From Prado023 sp963818445 (GTDB taxonomy: Bacteria; Actinomycetota; Actinomycetes; S36-B12; CAIYMF01): a stretch of DNA of 64,000 bases. Where the stretch lies: the NCBI GenBank assembly GCA_963818445.1, contig CAWFSG010000019.1:277975-341974 (forward strand), given 5' to 3'. Every line of letters starts with the position of its first letter. Positions within the stretch are counted from its first letter, which is position 1. The notes under the pieces are model-generated. The model had not been told where the DNA came from and ran no database searches. It was given only the letters and a program-made list of their open reading frames with translations. The position numbers and the translations under genes are program-made. Of the stretch, positions 16,338 to 24,873 are shown piece after piece.

Positions 16338-16775
16338 CTACTCGACCTGTCGGTCCTCGAACGGGACCGACAGCACGACCGTGGTGCGCGTCGAGACCCC
16401 GGCGATCGCGCGGATCTCGCTGAGCAGCGCCTCCAGGGCCACCGGGGACGCCACCCGGACCTTGAGGATGTAGGCCTCGTCGCCTGCCACCGAGTAGCAG
16501 GCCTCAACGCCCTTGATCCTGGCGATCTTCTTGGGTGCCTGATCCTCGGCCGAGGCGTCGAAGGCCTTGATGGACACGAAGGCCGTCAGCGACAGCCCCA
16601 GGGCCTCGGGGTCGATGATGGCGCGGTACCCGCGGATGACACCGCGCTTCTCGAGCCGGCGGACCCTCTGGTGCACCGCCGACGTGGACAGGCCGGTCTC
16701 CTTGCCCAGGTCGGTGAAGGACATGCGGCCGTCCTGCGCCAGAAGTGCGACGATCCGGTGGTCGATGTCCTCCAT
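16338..16775 (-). CDS. Lrp/AsnC family transcriptional regulator
   Basis: 145-aa DNA-binding regulator that senses an amino acid. The N-terminal helix-turn-helix (MSFTDLGKETGLSTSAVHQR) is followed by a RAM effector domain (AFVSIKAFDA to RTTVVLSVPF). The ATG at 16775 begins the typical MEDIDHRIVALL. It lies 10 bp after the acyl-CoA dehydrogenase on the same strand and faces the end of kamA. By position it probably controls the lysine genes, with lysine or a pathway intermediate as ligand; this is inference. Confidence 0.9.
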   Translation of the reverse strand: MEDIDHRIVALLAQDGRMSFTDLGKETGLSTSAVHQRVRRLEKRGVIRGYRAIIDPEALGLSLTAFVSIKAFDASAEDQAPKKIARIKGVEACYSVAGDEAYILKVRVASPVALEALLSEIRAIAGVSTRTTVVLSVPFEDRQVE

Positions 16776-16785
16776 GAGCGTGATC

Positions 16786-17928
16786 CTAGCCGCGGGCCAG
16801 GGCTCGCCCGATGACCACTCGCTGGATCTGGTTGGTGCCCTCGACGATCTGCAGGACCTTCGCCTCGCGCATGTAGCGCTCCACGGGGAAGTCGGTGGTG
16901 TACCCAGCCCCGCCGAGGACCTGGACCGCGTCGGTCGTGACCCGCATCGCAACGTCGGTGGCCAGCAGCTTCGCGCGGGCCGCGGGCAGGGTGAACGGCC
17001 GACCCGCGTCCTTGAGCCGCGCGGCCTCGAGCAGCAGCGCCCGGGCGGCGTGGACCTGGGTGTCCATGTCGGCCAGCATGAACTGCAGCCCCTGGAACCC
17101 GGAGATGGCCTGCCCGAACGCCTGTCGCTCGCGGGCGTAGCCGACCGCCTCCGCGAGAGCACCCCGGGCCAGCCCGACCGCGCACGCGGCGATGCCCAGG
17201 CGCCCGGCATCCAGGGCCTGCATCGCGATCCGGAAGCCATCCCCCGGCGCCCCGACGAGGTCCTCGGCCGGCACCTGGGCACCATCGAGGATCACCTGGG
17301 CGGTCGGCGAGGACATCATCCCCATCTTGTGCTCGGGGGTCGCGAACGCCATCCCGGGCGTGGCCGCCGGCGTCACCAGGCAGCTGATCCCCTTCGCTCC
17401 GGTGTCACCCGTGCGGACCATCAGGTTGTAGAAGTCGGCCACCCCCGCGTGCGTGATCCAGGCCTTGGTGCCGGTCACCTGGTACTGGTCACCGACGAGT
17501 TCCGCGCGCGTCGTGAGCGCTGCGGCGTCGGAGCCGCAGTGCGGCTCGGAGAGGCAGTAGGCCCCCAACGCCTGGCCACCGAGCATCGTGGGCAACCACC
17601 GATCGCGCTGATCGTCGCTGCCCCACGCCACCACCGGGAAGCACGAGAGCACGTGCACCGAGACGCCCAGCGACACCGTCATCCACCGGGCAGCGAGCTC
17701 CTCGAGCACCTGCAGGTACACCTCGTAGGGCTGCCCGCCGCCGCCGAGCTCCTCCGGGTACGGCAGGGCCAGCAGGCCGGCCCGGCCCAGGGTGGCGAAG
17801 ACCTCCCGCGGGAACTCACCGGCCGCCTCCGCCGCAGCGGCCCGGGGGGCCAGCTCCCGCTCAGCGATCTCGGCCGTGAGGTCGAGCAGGTCGCCCGCCT
17901 CGGGCGTGGGCAGCATGCGATCGGTCAT
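16786..17928 (-). CDS. Acyl-CoA dehydrogenase
   Basis: FAD-dependent acyl-CoA dehydrogenase, 380 aa, complete. Signatures are present: GAYCLSEPHCGSD (FAD and substrate loop), ALDAGRLGIAACAVG, and the C-terminal catalytic Glu363 in QIVEGTNQIQR. The Glu position matches short-chain and medium-chain enzymes. In lysine fermentation crotonyl-CoA from Kal is reduced by a butyryl-CoA dehydrogenase; in an aerobe this enzyme could act in that step or in beta-oxidation. No electron-transfer flavoprotein genes are in the window. It is upstream of lrp in the same unit and divergent from the exonuclease gene. Confidence 0.9.
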   Translation of the reverse strand: MTDRMLPTPEAGDLLDLTAEIAERELAPRAAAAEAAGEFPREVFATLGRAGLLALPYPEELGGGGQPYEVYLQVLEELAARWMTVSLGVSVHVLSCFPVVAWGSDDQRDRWLPTMLGGQALGAYCLSEPHCGSDAAALTTRAELVGDQYQVTGTKAWITHAGVADFYNLMVRTGDTGAKGISCLVTPAATPGMAFATPEHKMGMMSSPTAQVILDGAQVPAEDLVGAPGDGFRIAMQALDAGRLGIAACAVGLARGALAEAVGYARERQAFGQAISGFQGLQFMLADMDTQVHAARALLLEAARLKDAGRPFTLPAARAKLLATDVAMRVTTDAVQVLGGAGYTTDFPVERYMREAKVLQIVEGTNQIQRVVIGRALARG

Positions 17929-17968
17929 ATCGACACGCTACTCCCGCGGCGATGGCAGGATGCGACCC

Positions 17969-18889
17969 ATGCTGATGCTGCTGGACTCCGCCGGGCTGTA
18001 CTACCGCGCCTTCCACGGGGTCCCGGACTCCATCACGGCCCCCGACGGAACGCCGGTCAATGCGGTGCGCGGGTTCCTGGACATGTGCGCAGCGCTGGTC
18101 GCCTCGCGACAACCCACGGGTCTGGTCGCCTGCTGGGACGACGACTGGCGCCCGCAGTGGCGCGTCGACCTGCTCGCGTCCTACAAGGCGCACCGGGTGG
18201 CCGCCGACGGGGCCGAGGACGAGCCCGAGGCGCTGGGGGTGCAGGTCGGGATCATCGCCGCGGTCCTGGCCGCCCTGGGCATCGCCCGCGTGGGGGCCGC
18301 GGACTTCGAGGCCGACGACGTGATCGCCACCCTGGCCCGACGACACTCCGCCCGGGGGGAGGTGGTGGAGGTGGTGACCGGCGACCGCGACCTCATCCAG
18401 CTCGTCGACGATGCCTCCGGAGTCCGCGTGCTCTACACGGGACGTGGGATCCGGCGGGTGGAGGTCCTCGATGAGGCGGCCGTGGTCGCCGCCCACGGGG
18501 TCCGTCCCCAGCAGTACACCGACCTGGCCATCCTGCGCGGTGACCCGTCCGACGGGCTCCCCGGCGTGCCCGGGATCGGCGCGAAGACAGCGGCCGGCCT
18601 GCTGGCACGCTTCACCGACATGGACGGGATCCTGCGCGCCGTCGACGCCGACGGCAGCGGGGTGAGCCCGCGGATCGCCGCCTCGCTGCGCGACAACCGC
18701 GACTATCTGGCCCGCGCTGAGCAGGTGGTGCGCGCCGCGGACGTGCCGCTGGACGAGGTCGACGTTCGCATCCCCGACCAGCCGGCCGATGCCGAGGCCC
18801 TGAGGGCCCTGGCCGAGCGCTGGGGCATCGGTGCACCGATCGAACGGCTCCAGGACGCCATGGCCGCGACCGTTGCCGGCAGCGCCTGA
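17969..18889 (+). CDS. 5'-3' exonuclease (PolI N-terminal domain-like)
   Basis: Stand-alone homologue of the 5'-3' exonuclease/flap endonuclease domain of DNA polymerase I, 306 aa. Metal-binding acidic residues appear in LMLLDSAGLYYRAF, FEADDVIATLA and VVTGDRDLIQLV, and the helix-hairpin-helix is in LPGVPGIGAKTAAGLL. The start at 17969 is chosen because GCAGGA lies 8 bases upstream; ATG at 17960 is an alternative. It corresponds in gene order to M. tuberculosis Rv2090 beside helY. It acts in removal of RNA primers or flaps, by family knowledge. Confidence 0.9.
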   Translation: MLMLLDSAGLYYRAFHGVPDSITAPDGTPVNAVRGFLDMCAALVASRQPTGLVACWDDDWRPQWRVDLLASYKAHRVAADGAEDEPEALGVQVGIIAAVLAALGIARVGAADFEADDVIATLARRHSARGEVVEVVTGDRDLIQLVDDASGVRVLYTGRGIRRVEVLDEAAVVAAHGVRPQQYTDLAILRGDPSDGLPGVPGIGAKTAAGLLARFTDMDGILRAVDADGSGVSPRIAASLRDNRDYLARAEQVVRAADVPLDEVDVRIPDQPADAEALRALAERWGIGAPIERLQDAMAATVAGSA

Positions 18890-18895
18890 GGGCCG

Positions 18896-19402
18896 TCAGT
18901 GCCGGACGGTCCCGGGCGAGCCGAGGATGATCGACGTGCTGCCGCCCCGGCGTGGACGTGGCGGCTGGTGGCTTCGCAGGTCGACTGTCTCCGGGTCACC
19001 GGCACCGACCTCGACCACCAGGCGGACAGCCCGACGGACCCATTGCTGGTCGGACTCGCGCGGGACGAGGACGACGGGCACCGCGGATTGGACCCGGGCC
19101 AGGGGACCCAGGTCCGAGCCCTCGCCTGCGAGCACCACGATCGCCGACAGGGTGTCGAGGTGGACGCTGCGGGCCACGGAGGTGAGGCATTCCGGGTCCA
19201 GCCCGGCGTCTGCCAGGATCAGGATGCGCCCCGGCATCCAATCCAGCGCGGCGCGAACTGATTGGGGCGATGTGCCGCGAACACTGAGGCCCGCGACCTT
19301 GCCCACCCCCGTGCCACGCACCGGCCTGGCGGCGCACTCCCGCCCATCGACGAACAGTGCGGCCACAAGGGCATGCCCACTGCGCAGTCGCTGGCTGGCC
19401 AC
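18896..19402 (-). CDS. Conserved-looking hypothetical protein
   Basis: 168-aa soluble protein with a balanced composition, beginning at GTG 19402, the first start after an in-frame stop. Two short alpha/beta-like stretches are visible (GRILILADAGLDPE and LSAIVVLAGEGSD, then AVPVVLVPRES). The layout recalls a swivelling phosphohistidine-like domain, but no catalytic His is seen and I do not assign a family. It lies 6 bp from the convergent exonuclease gene and 81 bp downstream of the helicase. The C-terminal 30 residues are Arg/Pro-rich. Confidence 0.5.
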   Translation of the reverse strand: MASQRLRSGHALVAALFVDGRECAARPVRGTGVGKVAGLSVRGTSPQSVRAALDWMPGRILILADAGLDPECLTSVARSVHLDTLSAIVVLAGEGSDLGPLARVQSAVPVVLVPRESDQQWVRRAVRLVVEVGAGDPETVDLRSHQPPRPRRGGSTSIILGSPGTVRH

Positions 19403-19483
19403 ACCTCCATACTGCTCCGCAATGACCCACCGGCCAAGGCCAGGGGGGCCTCGACTAGGTCACATTTCTGTCGCAAGCTCACG

Positions 19484-21088
19484 TCACTCGGCGATCGTGA
19501 CGGCCACCACCCCGCGGCGGATGGAGTCGATCGCGGTTCGCGCTGCCTCGGCCAGCGGCGATCCCGGTCCGGCGGCCACCAGCTGTCCGAGGAAGTCCAT
19601 GACCTGCTTGCACCACCGCACGAAGTCGCCGGCCGTCAGCTCCGAGCCCTCCAGCACCGATCGCAGCGTCCCACCCGCGGCCCACCGGTGGACCGCCCAT
19701 GCGAACCCGAGGTCCGGCTGACGGGTGGCCGGCAGCCCATGTCGCCGCTCGAGCACCTCAAGCGCACCCCAGACCTGCATCGTCTCGTCAAGGGTCGAAT
19801 GCAGGGCCCCCGGGACCCGCGGGGGTGCTGCGCCCGGTTCCGAGCTGCCCCGGGACTCGTACACGAGCGCCGAGCACGCTGCTGCCAGCTCGGGTGCGCT
19901 CAGCCCGTCCCAGAGGCCCTGGCGCAGGCACTGCATCGCCAGCAGGTCGGACTCGCCGTAGATGCGGCTGAGCTGCTTGCCCGCGTCGGTCACCGATGGG
20001 GTGTCGACGGGACCTGTCAGGTAGCCCAGCTCCATGAGGACGACGCAGATGCGGTCGAACTGCCGGGCGATGGAGTTGGTGCGTCCCTCGAGGCGGCGCT
20101 GCAGGCCCGCAGTCTCGGTGCGCAGGCGATGGGCCCGCTCGGCCCACCGGGCATGCTGCTCCCGGTCCGCGCACCCGTGGCACGGGTGGGCCCGCATCCT
20201 GGCGCGCAGCTGGGCCAGCTCGGCGTCCTCGTCGTGGGCGCGTGCGCGTCTGCCTGGCCTGGCGATCTCCATCCCATCGGTGCGCGTGCGCAGTAGTGCG
20301 GCCAGCTCCCGCCGGGAGTTGGCCGACCTCGGCGAGAACGAGCGCGGGATCCGCACCCGGTCCAGCACCTGCGGCGGCACCGGGAAGTCGACCGTGCCCA
20401 GGCGCCGGACCTGCCGGTCGATGGTCAGGACGAACGGTCGCGGGTCCTCCCCGAGGGACAATCCCGGGTCGATCACCACCGCCACGCCGGCGCGCCGCCC
20501 CGTCGGCACGACGATCACATCACCGGGGACGAGGTCGGCCAGGGCCTCGGCAGCCTCGCTGCGACGGGCCGCGGCCCCCGCGCGCGCCATCCCCTTCTCC
20601 TTGGCCGAGATCTCCTGGCGGATCGCGGCGTAGGCGGCGAAGTCGCCGAGGTGGCAGCTCATCGACTCCTCGTACCCGGCGATCGCCTCGGAGTTGCGCT
20701 GGATCTGGCGGGCCAGCCCGACGATGCCGCGATCGGCCTGGAACTGGGCGAACGAGGACTCCAGGACCTCCCGGGCCGCTGACTTCCCGAGCCCGTCAAC
20801 GAGGTTGACGGCCATGTTGTAGCTGGGACGGAAACTCGAGATGAGCGGGTACGTGCGGGTGGAGGCCAGGCCGGCGAGCGCCCCCGGGTCGATCCCCTGG
20901 TGCCAGACGACGACCGCGTGCCCCTCGACGTCGATGCCGCGGCGACCCGCCCGCCCGGTCAGCTGTGTGTACTCCCCCGGCGTGATCGGGGCGTGGGTCT
21001 CACCGTTCCACTTCACCAGGCGCTCGAGCACCACCGCGCGGGCGGGCATGTTGATGCCCAGGGCCAGGGTCTCGGTGGCGAAGACCAC
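19484..21088 (-). CDS. helY: HelY-like DEAD/DEAH helicase, C-terminal part (split by a frame change)
   Basis: C-terminal portion of a Ski2/Mtr4-like helicase. It carries motif V/VI residues (FATETLALGINMPAR, then TQLTGRAGRRGIDVEG) and the long C-terminal region with DSHCT-type domain typical of actinobacterial HelY. Conserved sequence in this frame extends upstream to ~21170 (LERGIAAHHAGLIPTFKEAV), past the GTG used as nominal start, so it is not an independent gene. Joining it to the N-terminal part by removing one base near 21172-21184 gives a normal 909-aa protein. Confidence 0.85.
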   Translation of the reverse strand: MVFATETLALGINMPARAVVLERLVKWNGETHAPITPGEYTQLTGRAGRRGIDVEGHAVVVWHQGIDPGALAGLASTRTYPLISSFRPSYNMAVNLVDGLGKSAAREVLESSFAQFQADRGIVGLARQIQRNSEAIAGYEESMSCHLGDFAAYAAIRQEISAKEKGMARAGAAARRSEAAEALADLVPGDVIVVPTGRRAGVAVVIDPGLSLGEDPRPFVLTIDRQVRRLGTVDFPVPPQVLDRVRIPRSFSPRSANSRRELAALLRTRTDGMEIARPGRRARAHDEDAELAQLRARMRAHPCHGCADREQHARWAERAHRLRTETAGLQRRLEGRTNSIARQFDRICVVLMELGYLTGPVDTPSVTDAGKQLSRIYGESDLLAMQCLRQGLWDGLSAPELAAACSALVYESRGSSEPGAAPPRVPGALHSTLDETMQVWGALEVLERRHGLPATRQPDLGFAWAVHRWAAGGTLRSVLEGSELTAGDFVRWCKQVMDFLGQLVAAGPGSPLAEAARTAIDSIRRGVVAVTIAE

Positions 21089-22214
21089 CTTGACCAGCCC
21101 CTCCTGGAACAGCTCCTCGACCGCCTCCTTGAACGTGGGGATCAGTCCTGCGTGGTGCGCGGCGATCCCGCGCTCGAGCGCCGTCGAGCCAGGCGTCGAA
21201 GCCCAGGACCGCGAGGTCCGAGGGCGGCAGGTCCACGAACCGCGCGAGGACCCGCTCGCGGATCTCCAGTCGCTCGGCCGGGGTGGTCAGCTGCAGTCCG
21301 GCGTGCAGGCACTGCTCGACGGCCGCCTCGCAGCCGGCACGACTGAAGATGAAGTTGATGCAGGGCAGGAGGTCCGCACGCTGCAGGGCGCGGATGACGT
21401 CGGGACGCTGGGTGCCGGGCAGGGGGCGCGGCCGGCGCCCCCCACGCTGCGGCCGGCCCGGGGCCGGGCGGTTGGGCCCGCCGATCCTGCCACCTCCGCC
21501 CCGATGGTCCCGCCGGGCCTTGTCGATGCGCTGGTCGTCGCGGGCCAGGCGCACGAGCTCGGGGTTGACCGCCCTGCCCCGCTCGTCGACGAACAGGTCG
21601 TGCAGGGTCCCGTCGGCGATCACGTGCTGCCACAGCGGAACCGGCCGGTGCTCCTCGACCACGATGTCGGTGTCGCCGCGCACCTCGGCCAGCCAGGCAC
21701 CGAACTCCTCGGCGTTGCTGACGGTCGCCGACAGCGCGACCACGCTGACGTGCTCAGGGAGGTTGATGATGACCTCCTCCCACACGGGCCCGCGCTCCCG
21801 GTCGGCCAGGTAGTGCACCTCGTCCATGACGACGAACTCCAGGCCGGTGAGCGTGTGCGACCCGGCGTAGAGCATGTTGCGCAGGACCTCGGTGGTCATC
21901 ACGACCACCGCGGCATCCCCGTTGATGGAGTTGTCCCCGGTGAGCAGTCCGACCCGCTCGGCGCCGTAGCGCTCGACGAGGTCGTTGTACTTCTGGTTCG
22001 ACAGCGCCTTGATCGGCGTCGTGTAGAAGCACTTCGTGGACCGTTCGACGGCAAGGTGGACCGCGAACTCCCCCACCACGGTCTTGCCCGACCCGGTGGG
22101 CGCCGCGACCAGGACTCCGCGCCCGGCCAGGATGCTGGCGCAGGCCTTCTCCTGGAAGGCGTCCAGCCCGAACTCGTAGAGTCCGCGGAACCGGGCCAGC
22201 GCGGCATCGTCCAT
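21000..22214 (-). CDS. helY: HelY-like DEAD/DEAH helicase, N-terminal part (split by a frame change)
   Basis: N-terminal ATPase half of the same helicase. It has Walker A APTGSGKT, the motif TTPIKALSNQKYNDL, the DEVH box (VVMDEVHYLADRERG) and motif III LSATVSNAEEF. Conserved sequence ends at LAVLGFDAWLDG near 21185, after which this frame is nonsense to its stop at 21000. The gene order helY-tatC-tatA matches M. tuberculosis. HelY is an RNA/DNA helicase of unclear role, by family knowledge. The ATG at 22214 gives the usual short N-terminus (MDDAALARFRGLYEFGLDAFQ minus one residue). Confidence 0.88.
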   Translation of the reverse strand: MDDAALARFRGLYEFGLDAFQEKACASILAGRGVLVAAPTGSGKTVVGEFAVHLAVERSTKCFYTTPIKALSNQKYNDLVERYGAERVGLLTGDNSINGDAAVVVMTTEVLRNMLYAGSHTLTGLEFVVMDEVHYLADRERGPVWEEVIINLPEHVSVVALSATVSNAEEFGAWLAEVRGDTDIVVEEHRPVPLWQHVIADGTLHDLFVDERGRAVNPELVRLARDDQRIDKARRDHRGGGGRIGGPNRPAPGRPQRGGRRPRPLPGTQRPDVIRALQRADLLPCINFIFSRAGCEAAVEQCLHAGLQLTTPAERLEIRERVLARFVDLPPSDLAVLGFDAWLDGARARDRRAPRRTDPHVQGGGRGAVPGGAGQGGLRHRDPGPGHQHARPRGGARAPGEVER

Positions 22215-22224
22215 GGCGCTGACG

Positions 22225-23118
22225 CTACCGGGGGACGAGCACCTGCACCCCGTCCGGCACGGCCGTGACGGTCACCGGAAGTGGGGCGACCCGCTCCCCG
22301 TCGGCGTAGGCGATCTGGCCGGGGGCATCCAGGGTCGCGCAGGTGACGCGGCGCGACTCCACGTCGGGATGCTGCAGGTGCTTGCCGGTGTACACCTTGG
22401 GGAACACGGTGAGAAGGCGGCGCCGGGGCATGCTGTGCACCCAGATCAGGTCCAGGAGCCCGTCGTGCATGTCGGCCCCGGCACAGACCAGCATCCCGCC
22501 GCCGAAGGCCGGGCCGTTGCCCACGGAGACCAGCATCCCGTCGTCGACCACGACCTCGCCGTCCAGCTCGGCCCGGTACGGGATCGGCCGGAAGGTGCGC
22601 AGCACGGCCAGCATCGCCCGGATGTACAGGGCGGTGCCACTGGGCCAGGTCATCTGGTTGGCCTTCTCGTTCGCACTCGAGTCGAACCCGGAGGACATCA
22701 CGCACAGGAAGTGCCGGATGGTCCCGTCGCCGGCCTCGATGCGACCGACGTCGAACGCCCTGCGCGTGCCGGTCAGGACCACCGACACCGCTGATTCCGG
22801 GCTCGCCCCGGTCAGGCCGACGGAGTTCGCGGCATCGTTGCCGGTCCCGAGCGGGACGATCCCCAGGGCCGTGTCCGTGCCGACCACCGCCTGCAGCGCC
22901 TGGTGGACGGTGCCATCGCCACCGACCGCCACGAGGATGTCCAGGCCCTCGGCCATCGCGTCGGCCAGCATCTGCTCGGCCTGCGCGGCGGACTCTCCCT
23001 GGATGGCCACGATGTGGTCACCGCGGCTGGCCAGGCCGCGCAGGACGGCGGCGCTGTGCCGACCCACCCGGCCCGCCCCGGACGCGGGATTGACCAGGAC
23101 TCCGATGCGACGCTCCAC
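22225..23118 (-). CDS. Diacylglycerol kinase-family lipid kinase
   Basis: 297-aa soluble lipid kinase of the DagK/YegS family, which phosphorylates diacylglycerol or a related lipid. It begins RRIGVLVNPASGAGR, with the nucleotide-binding VAVGGDGTVHQAL and the GIVPLGTGNDAAN motif; the C-terminal beta-sandwich contains SVGNGPAFGGGM and the YADGERV end motif. Ten bp separate it from helY and 31 bp from tatC, all co-directional, so it probably belongs to the tatA-tatC-helY transcript. It is an extra gene compared with the M. tuberculosis order. Confidence 0.9.
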   Translation of the reverse strand: MERRIGVLVNPASGAGRVGRHSAAVLRGLASRGDHIVAIQGESAAQAEQMLADAMAEGLDILVAVGGDGTVHQALQAVVGTDTALGIVPLGTGNDAANSVGLTGASPESAVSVVLTGTRRAFDVGRIEAGDGTIRHFLCVMSSGFDSSANEKANQMTWPSGTALYIRAMLAVLRTFRPIPYRAELDGEVVVDDGMLVSVGNGPAFGGGMLVCAGADMHDGLLDLIWVHSMPRRRLLTVFPKVYTGKHLQHPDVESRRVTCATLDAPGQIAYADGERVAPLPVTVTAVPDGVQVLVPR

Positions 23119-23149
23119 GGCGTGCAGGCTACTGCAGGGCAGGGCTGAG

Positions 23150-23992
23150 TCAGGCGTCCAACGGCGATGTCTCGTCGTCGTCCCATTCCGGTTCGGCGGC
23201 CCTGCGCCGGGAGCGGCGGCGATCGTTGAGCCAGCAGACCCCGCCGGCCAGGAGCATCAGCACCAGCATCGGCACGGCCAGGATCGCGAGGTTGAACGGG
23301 TCACCGGTGGGGGTGGCCACGGCCGCGAACACCACGACCCCCAGCACGATCCACCGCCACCACGACCACAGGCGCTTCGCGGAGAGCACCCCGGCGAAGT
23401 TCAGGCCCACGACCAGCAGCGGCAGCATGAACCCGAGGCCGAAGACCAGCATCATCCGAAGGAAGAACGACAGGTAGCGATCGACGGAGATGATGTTCTC
23501 GATGTTCTCCGGGGTGAAGCCGAGCAGGATCTGCAGGCCCTGGGGCATCACCCAGTAGGCCAGGGCGGCCCCACCGAGGAACATCGGCGTCGCGACGACG
23601 GCGAACCCGAGCGCCCAACGGCGCTCGTTGCGGTGCAGGCCAGGGGTCACGAACCGCCAGAGCTGGTAGAGCCAGACCGGGGTCGCCAGCAGGATCCCGG
23701 CGACGCCGGCGACCTTCAGCTGCATCACGAACGGATCGGCCACGCCTGTGAACGCCAGTGTCATCTCCCGACCGCTCGCCTGCGTCTCGGCCACGACGGC
23801 GTCGAAGGGGGCACGGATGAGCGCGAAGATCTCGTCGTAGAAGAACCAGGCCACGGCCATGCCCACGGAGATCGCGAGCAGGGACTTCACCAGCCGGGAG
23901 CGCAACTCACCCAGGTGCTCGCGCAGCGGCATCGCCGCCTCGGCGTTGCCCTTGCGGTCCTTGGTCCCGCCGGTCACGGGCGGGGAGCTCAC
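23150..23992 (-). CDS. tatC: Sec-independent protein translocase TatC
   Basis: Receptor subunit of the twin-arginine translocase, 280 aa, six membrane helices. The family signatures are present: MPLREHLGELRSRLVKSLLA, the conserved Pro/Glu region FVTPGLHRNERRWALGF, and the loop YLSFFLRMMLVFGLGFMLPL. The GTG start overlaps the tatA stop by 4 bp (GTGA), which suggests coupled translation. The tail is charged and acidic (PEWDDDETSP). Confidence 0.95.
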   Translation of the reverse strand: MSSPPVTGGTKDRKGNAEAAMPLREHLGELRSRLVKSLLAISVGMAVAWFFYDEIFALIRAPFDAVVAETQASGREMTLAFTGVADPFVMQLKVAGVAGILLATPVWLYQLWRFVTPGLHRNERRWALGFAVVATPMFLGGAALAYWVMPQGLQILLGFTPENIENIISVDRYLSFFLRMMLVFGLGFMLPLLVVGLNFAGVLSAKRLWSWWRWIVLGVVVFAAVATPTGDPFNLAILAVPMLVLMLLAGGVCWLNDRRRSRRRAAEPEWDDDETSPLDA

Positions 23993-24333
23993 GCCTGGCT
24001 GGGGGGCGGCGACTGCAGGGAGGAGGGGGCCGCGTCGGATTGTGGTGCCAGGGCGTTGTCGCCGGCCGCGGCATCGACGGGCGGGATCGGCGTGGGAGTC
24101 GAGATGGCCGGCTGCTGCGCCGGGGGCAGGGCGACGGGAGCCGCCGCAGGTGCGGCCGACGCGGCGGTGGCCTCCTGGGCTGCCTCGCCGTCGACGAGTC
24201 CCTTGGTCTCGGCCTTGAAGATCCGCAACGAGCGCCCGACACTGCGGGCCGCATCCGGCAGGCGCTTGGCGCCGAAGAGCAGGACGACGACCAGGACGAG
24301 GATGAGCAGCTCAGGGCCGCGGATGTTGGGCAT
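23989..24333 (-). CDS. tatA: Twin-arginine translocase pore subunit TatA
   Basis: 114-aa TatA with a short N-terminal membrane helix (GPELLILVLVVVLLFGAKRL), the hinge FGAKRLPDAARSVGRSL and an amphipathic helix ending near residue 45. The remainder is an Ala/Pro/Gln-rich tail, longer than in most TatA proteins. The ATG at 24333 is chosen because it directly precedes the conserved NIRGPELL; an upstream GTG-type extension is not conserved. It is coupled to tatC. Confidence 0.93.
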   Translation of the reverse strand: MPNIRGPELLILVLVVVLLFGAKRLPDAARSVGRSLRIFKAETKGLVDGEAAQEATAASAAPAAAPVALPPAQQPAISTPTPIPPVDAAAGDNALAPQSDAAPSSLQSPPPSQA

Positions 24334-24428
24334 GGACCCTCCAGCGTCAGGAACCCGCACTCACGGGATGATCAGAGCGTACGACTGCCGCTGCCCGTTG
24401 CCCAATCCGTACCGGTTCGCGTCGCGGG

Positions 24429-24767
24429 TCAGACCTCCTGGTCGGCCGCCATCACGATGTCGTCGACCGAGGCCAGCCACAGGGCGAAGTCGAGCAGGTC
24501 ATCACGCGTCATCGGCGTGCAGGTACGCTCGATCACCCGCGACTCGAGGTACTCCAGCGGGATGGCGAGGTGATCCACCCGGACCCCCGCACCGGTCAGG
24601 AGCTGCACCACGTCCTCGTCTGCGGTCTTGCAGATGCTGTCGGCGCAGCCAGCGCAGGTGAAGGTGTAGGTGGACCAGCCGAGCTCCCGGGCCACGGTCA
24701 CCCGCACGTCGGCCGGGACGAGGTCGACGTCCCCACATCGTGGGCACGTTGCCTTGATGGTTGTCAT
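24429..24767 (-). CDS. Small zinc-ribbon protein, unknown function
   Basis: 112-aa protein with four cysteines arranged as two CxxC pairs (Cys8/Cys11 in CPRCGD, Cys38/Cys41 in CAGCAD), typical of a zinc ribbon. The C-terminal half is an acidic helical region (PMTRDDLLDFALWLASVDD). GGAGGTGG lies upstream of the ATG at 24767. It sits between pafC and tatA on the same strand. Zinc binding is inferred from the cysteines; I do not recognise a named family. Confidence 0.7.
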   Translation of the reverse strand: MTTIKATCPRCGDVDLVPADVRVTVARELGWSTYTFTCAGCADSICKTADEDVVQLLTGAGVRVDHLAIPLEYLESRVIERTCTPMTRDDLLDFALWLASVDDIVMAADQEV

Positions 24768-24873
24768 CACATCCACCTCCTCGCGCGTTCCTGGATGCCA
24801 GTCGCATCGGTGCCCGCCGTCGTGGACTTGAGGCCCCGGACGCATCATGTGACCGCGCAGGGTGGTGATGCAA

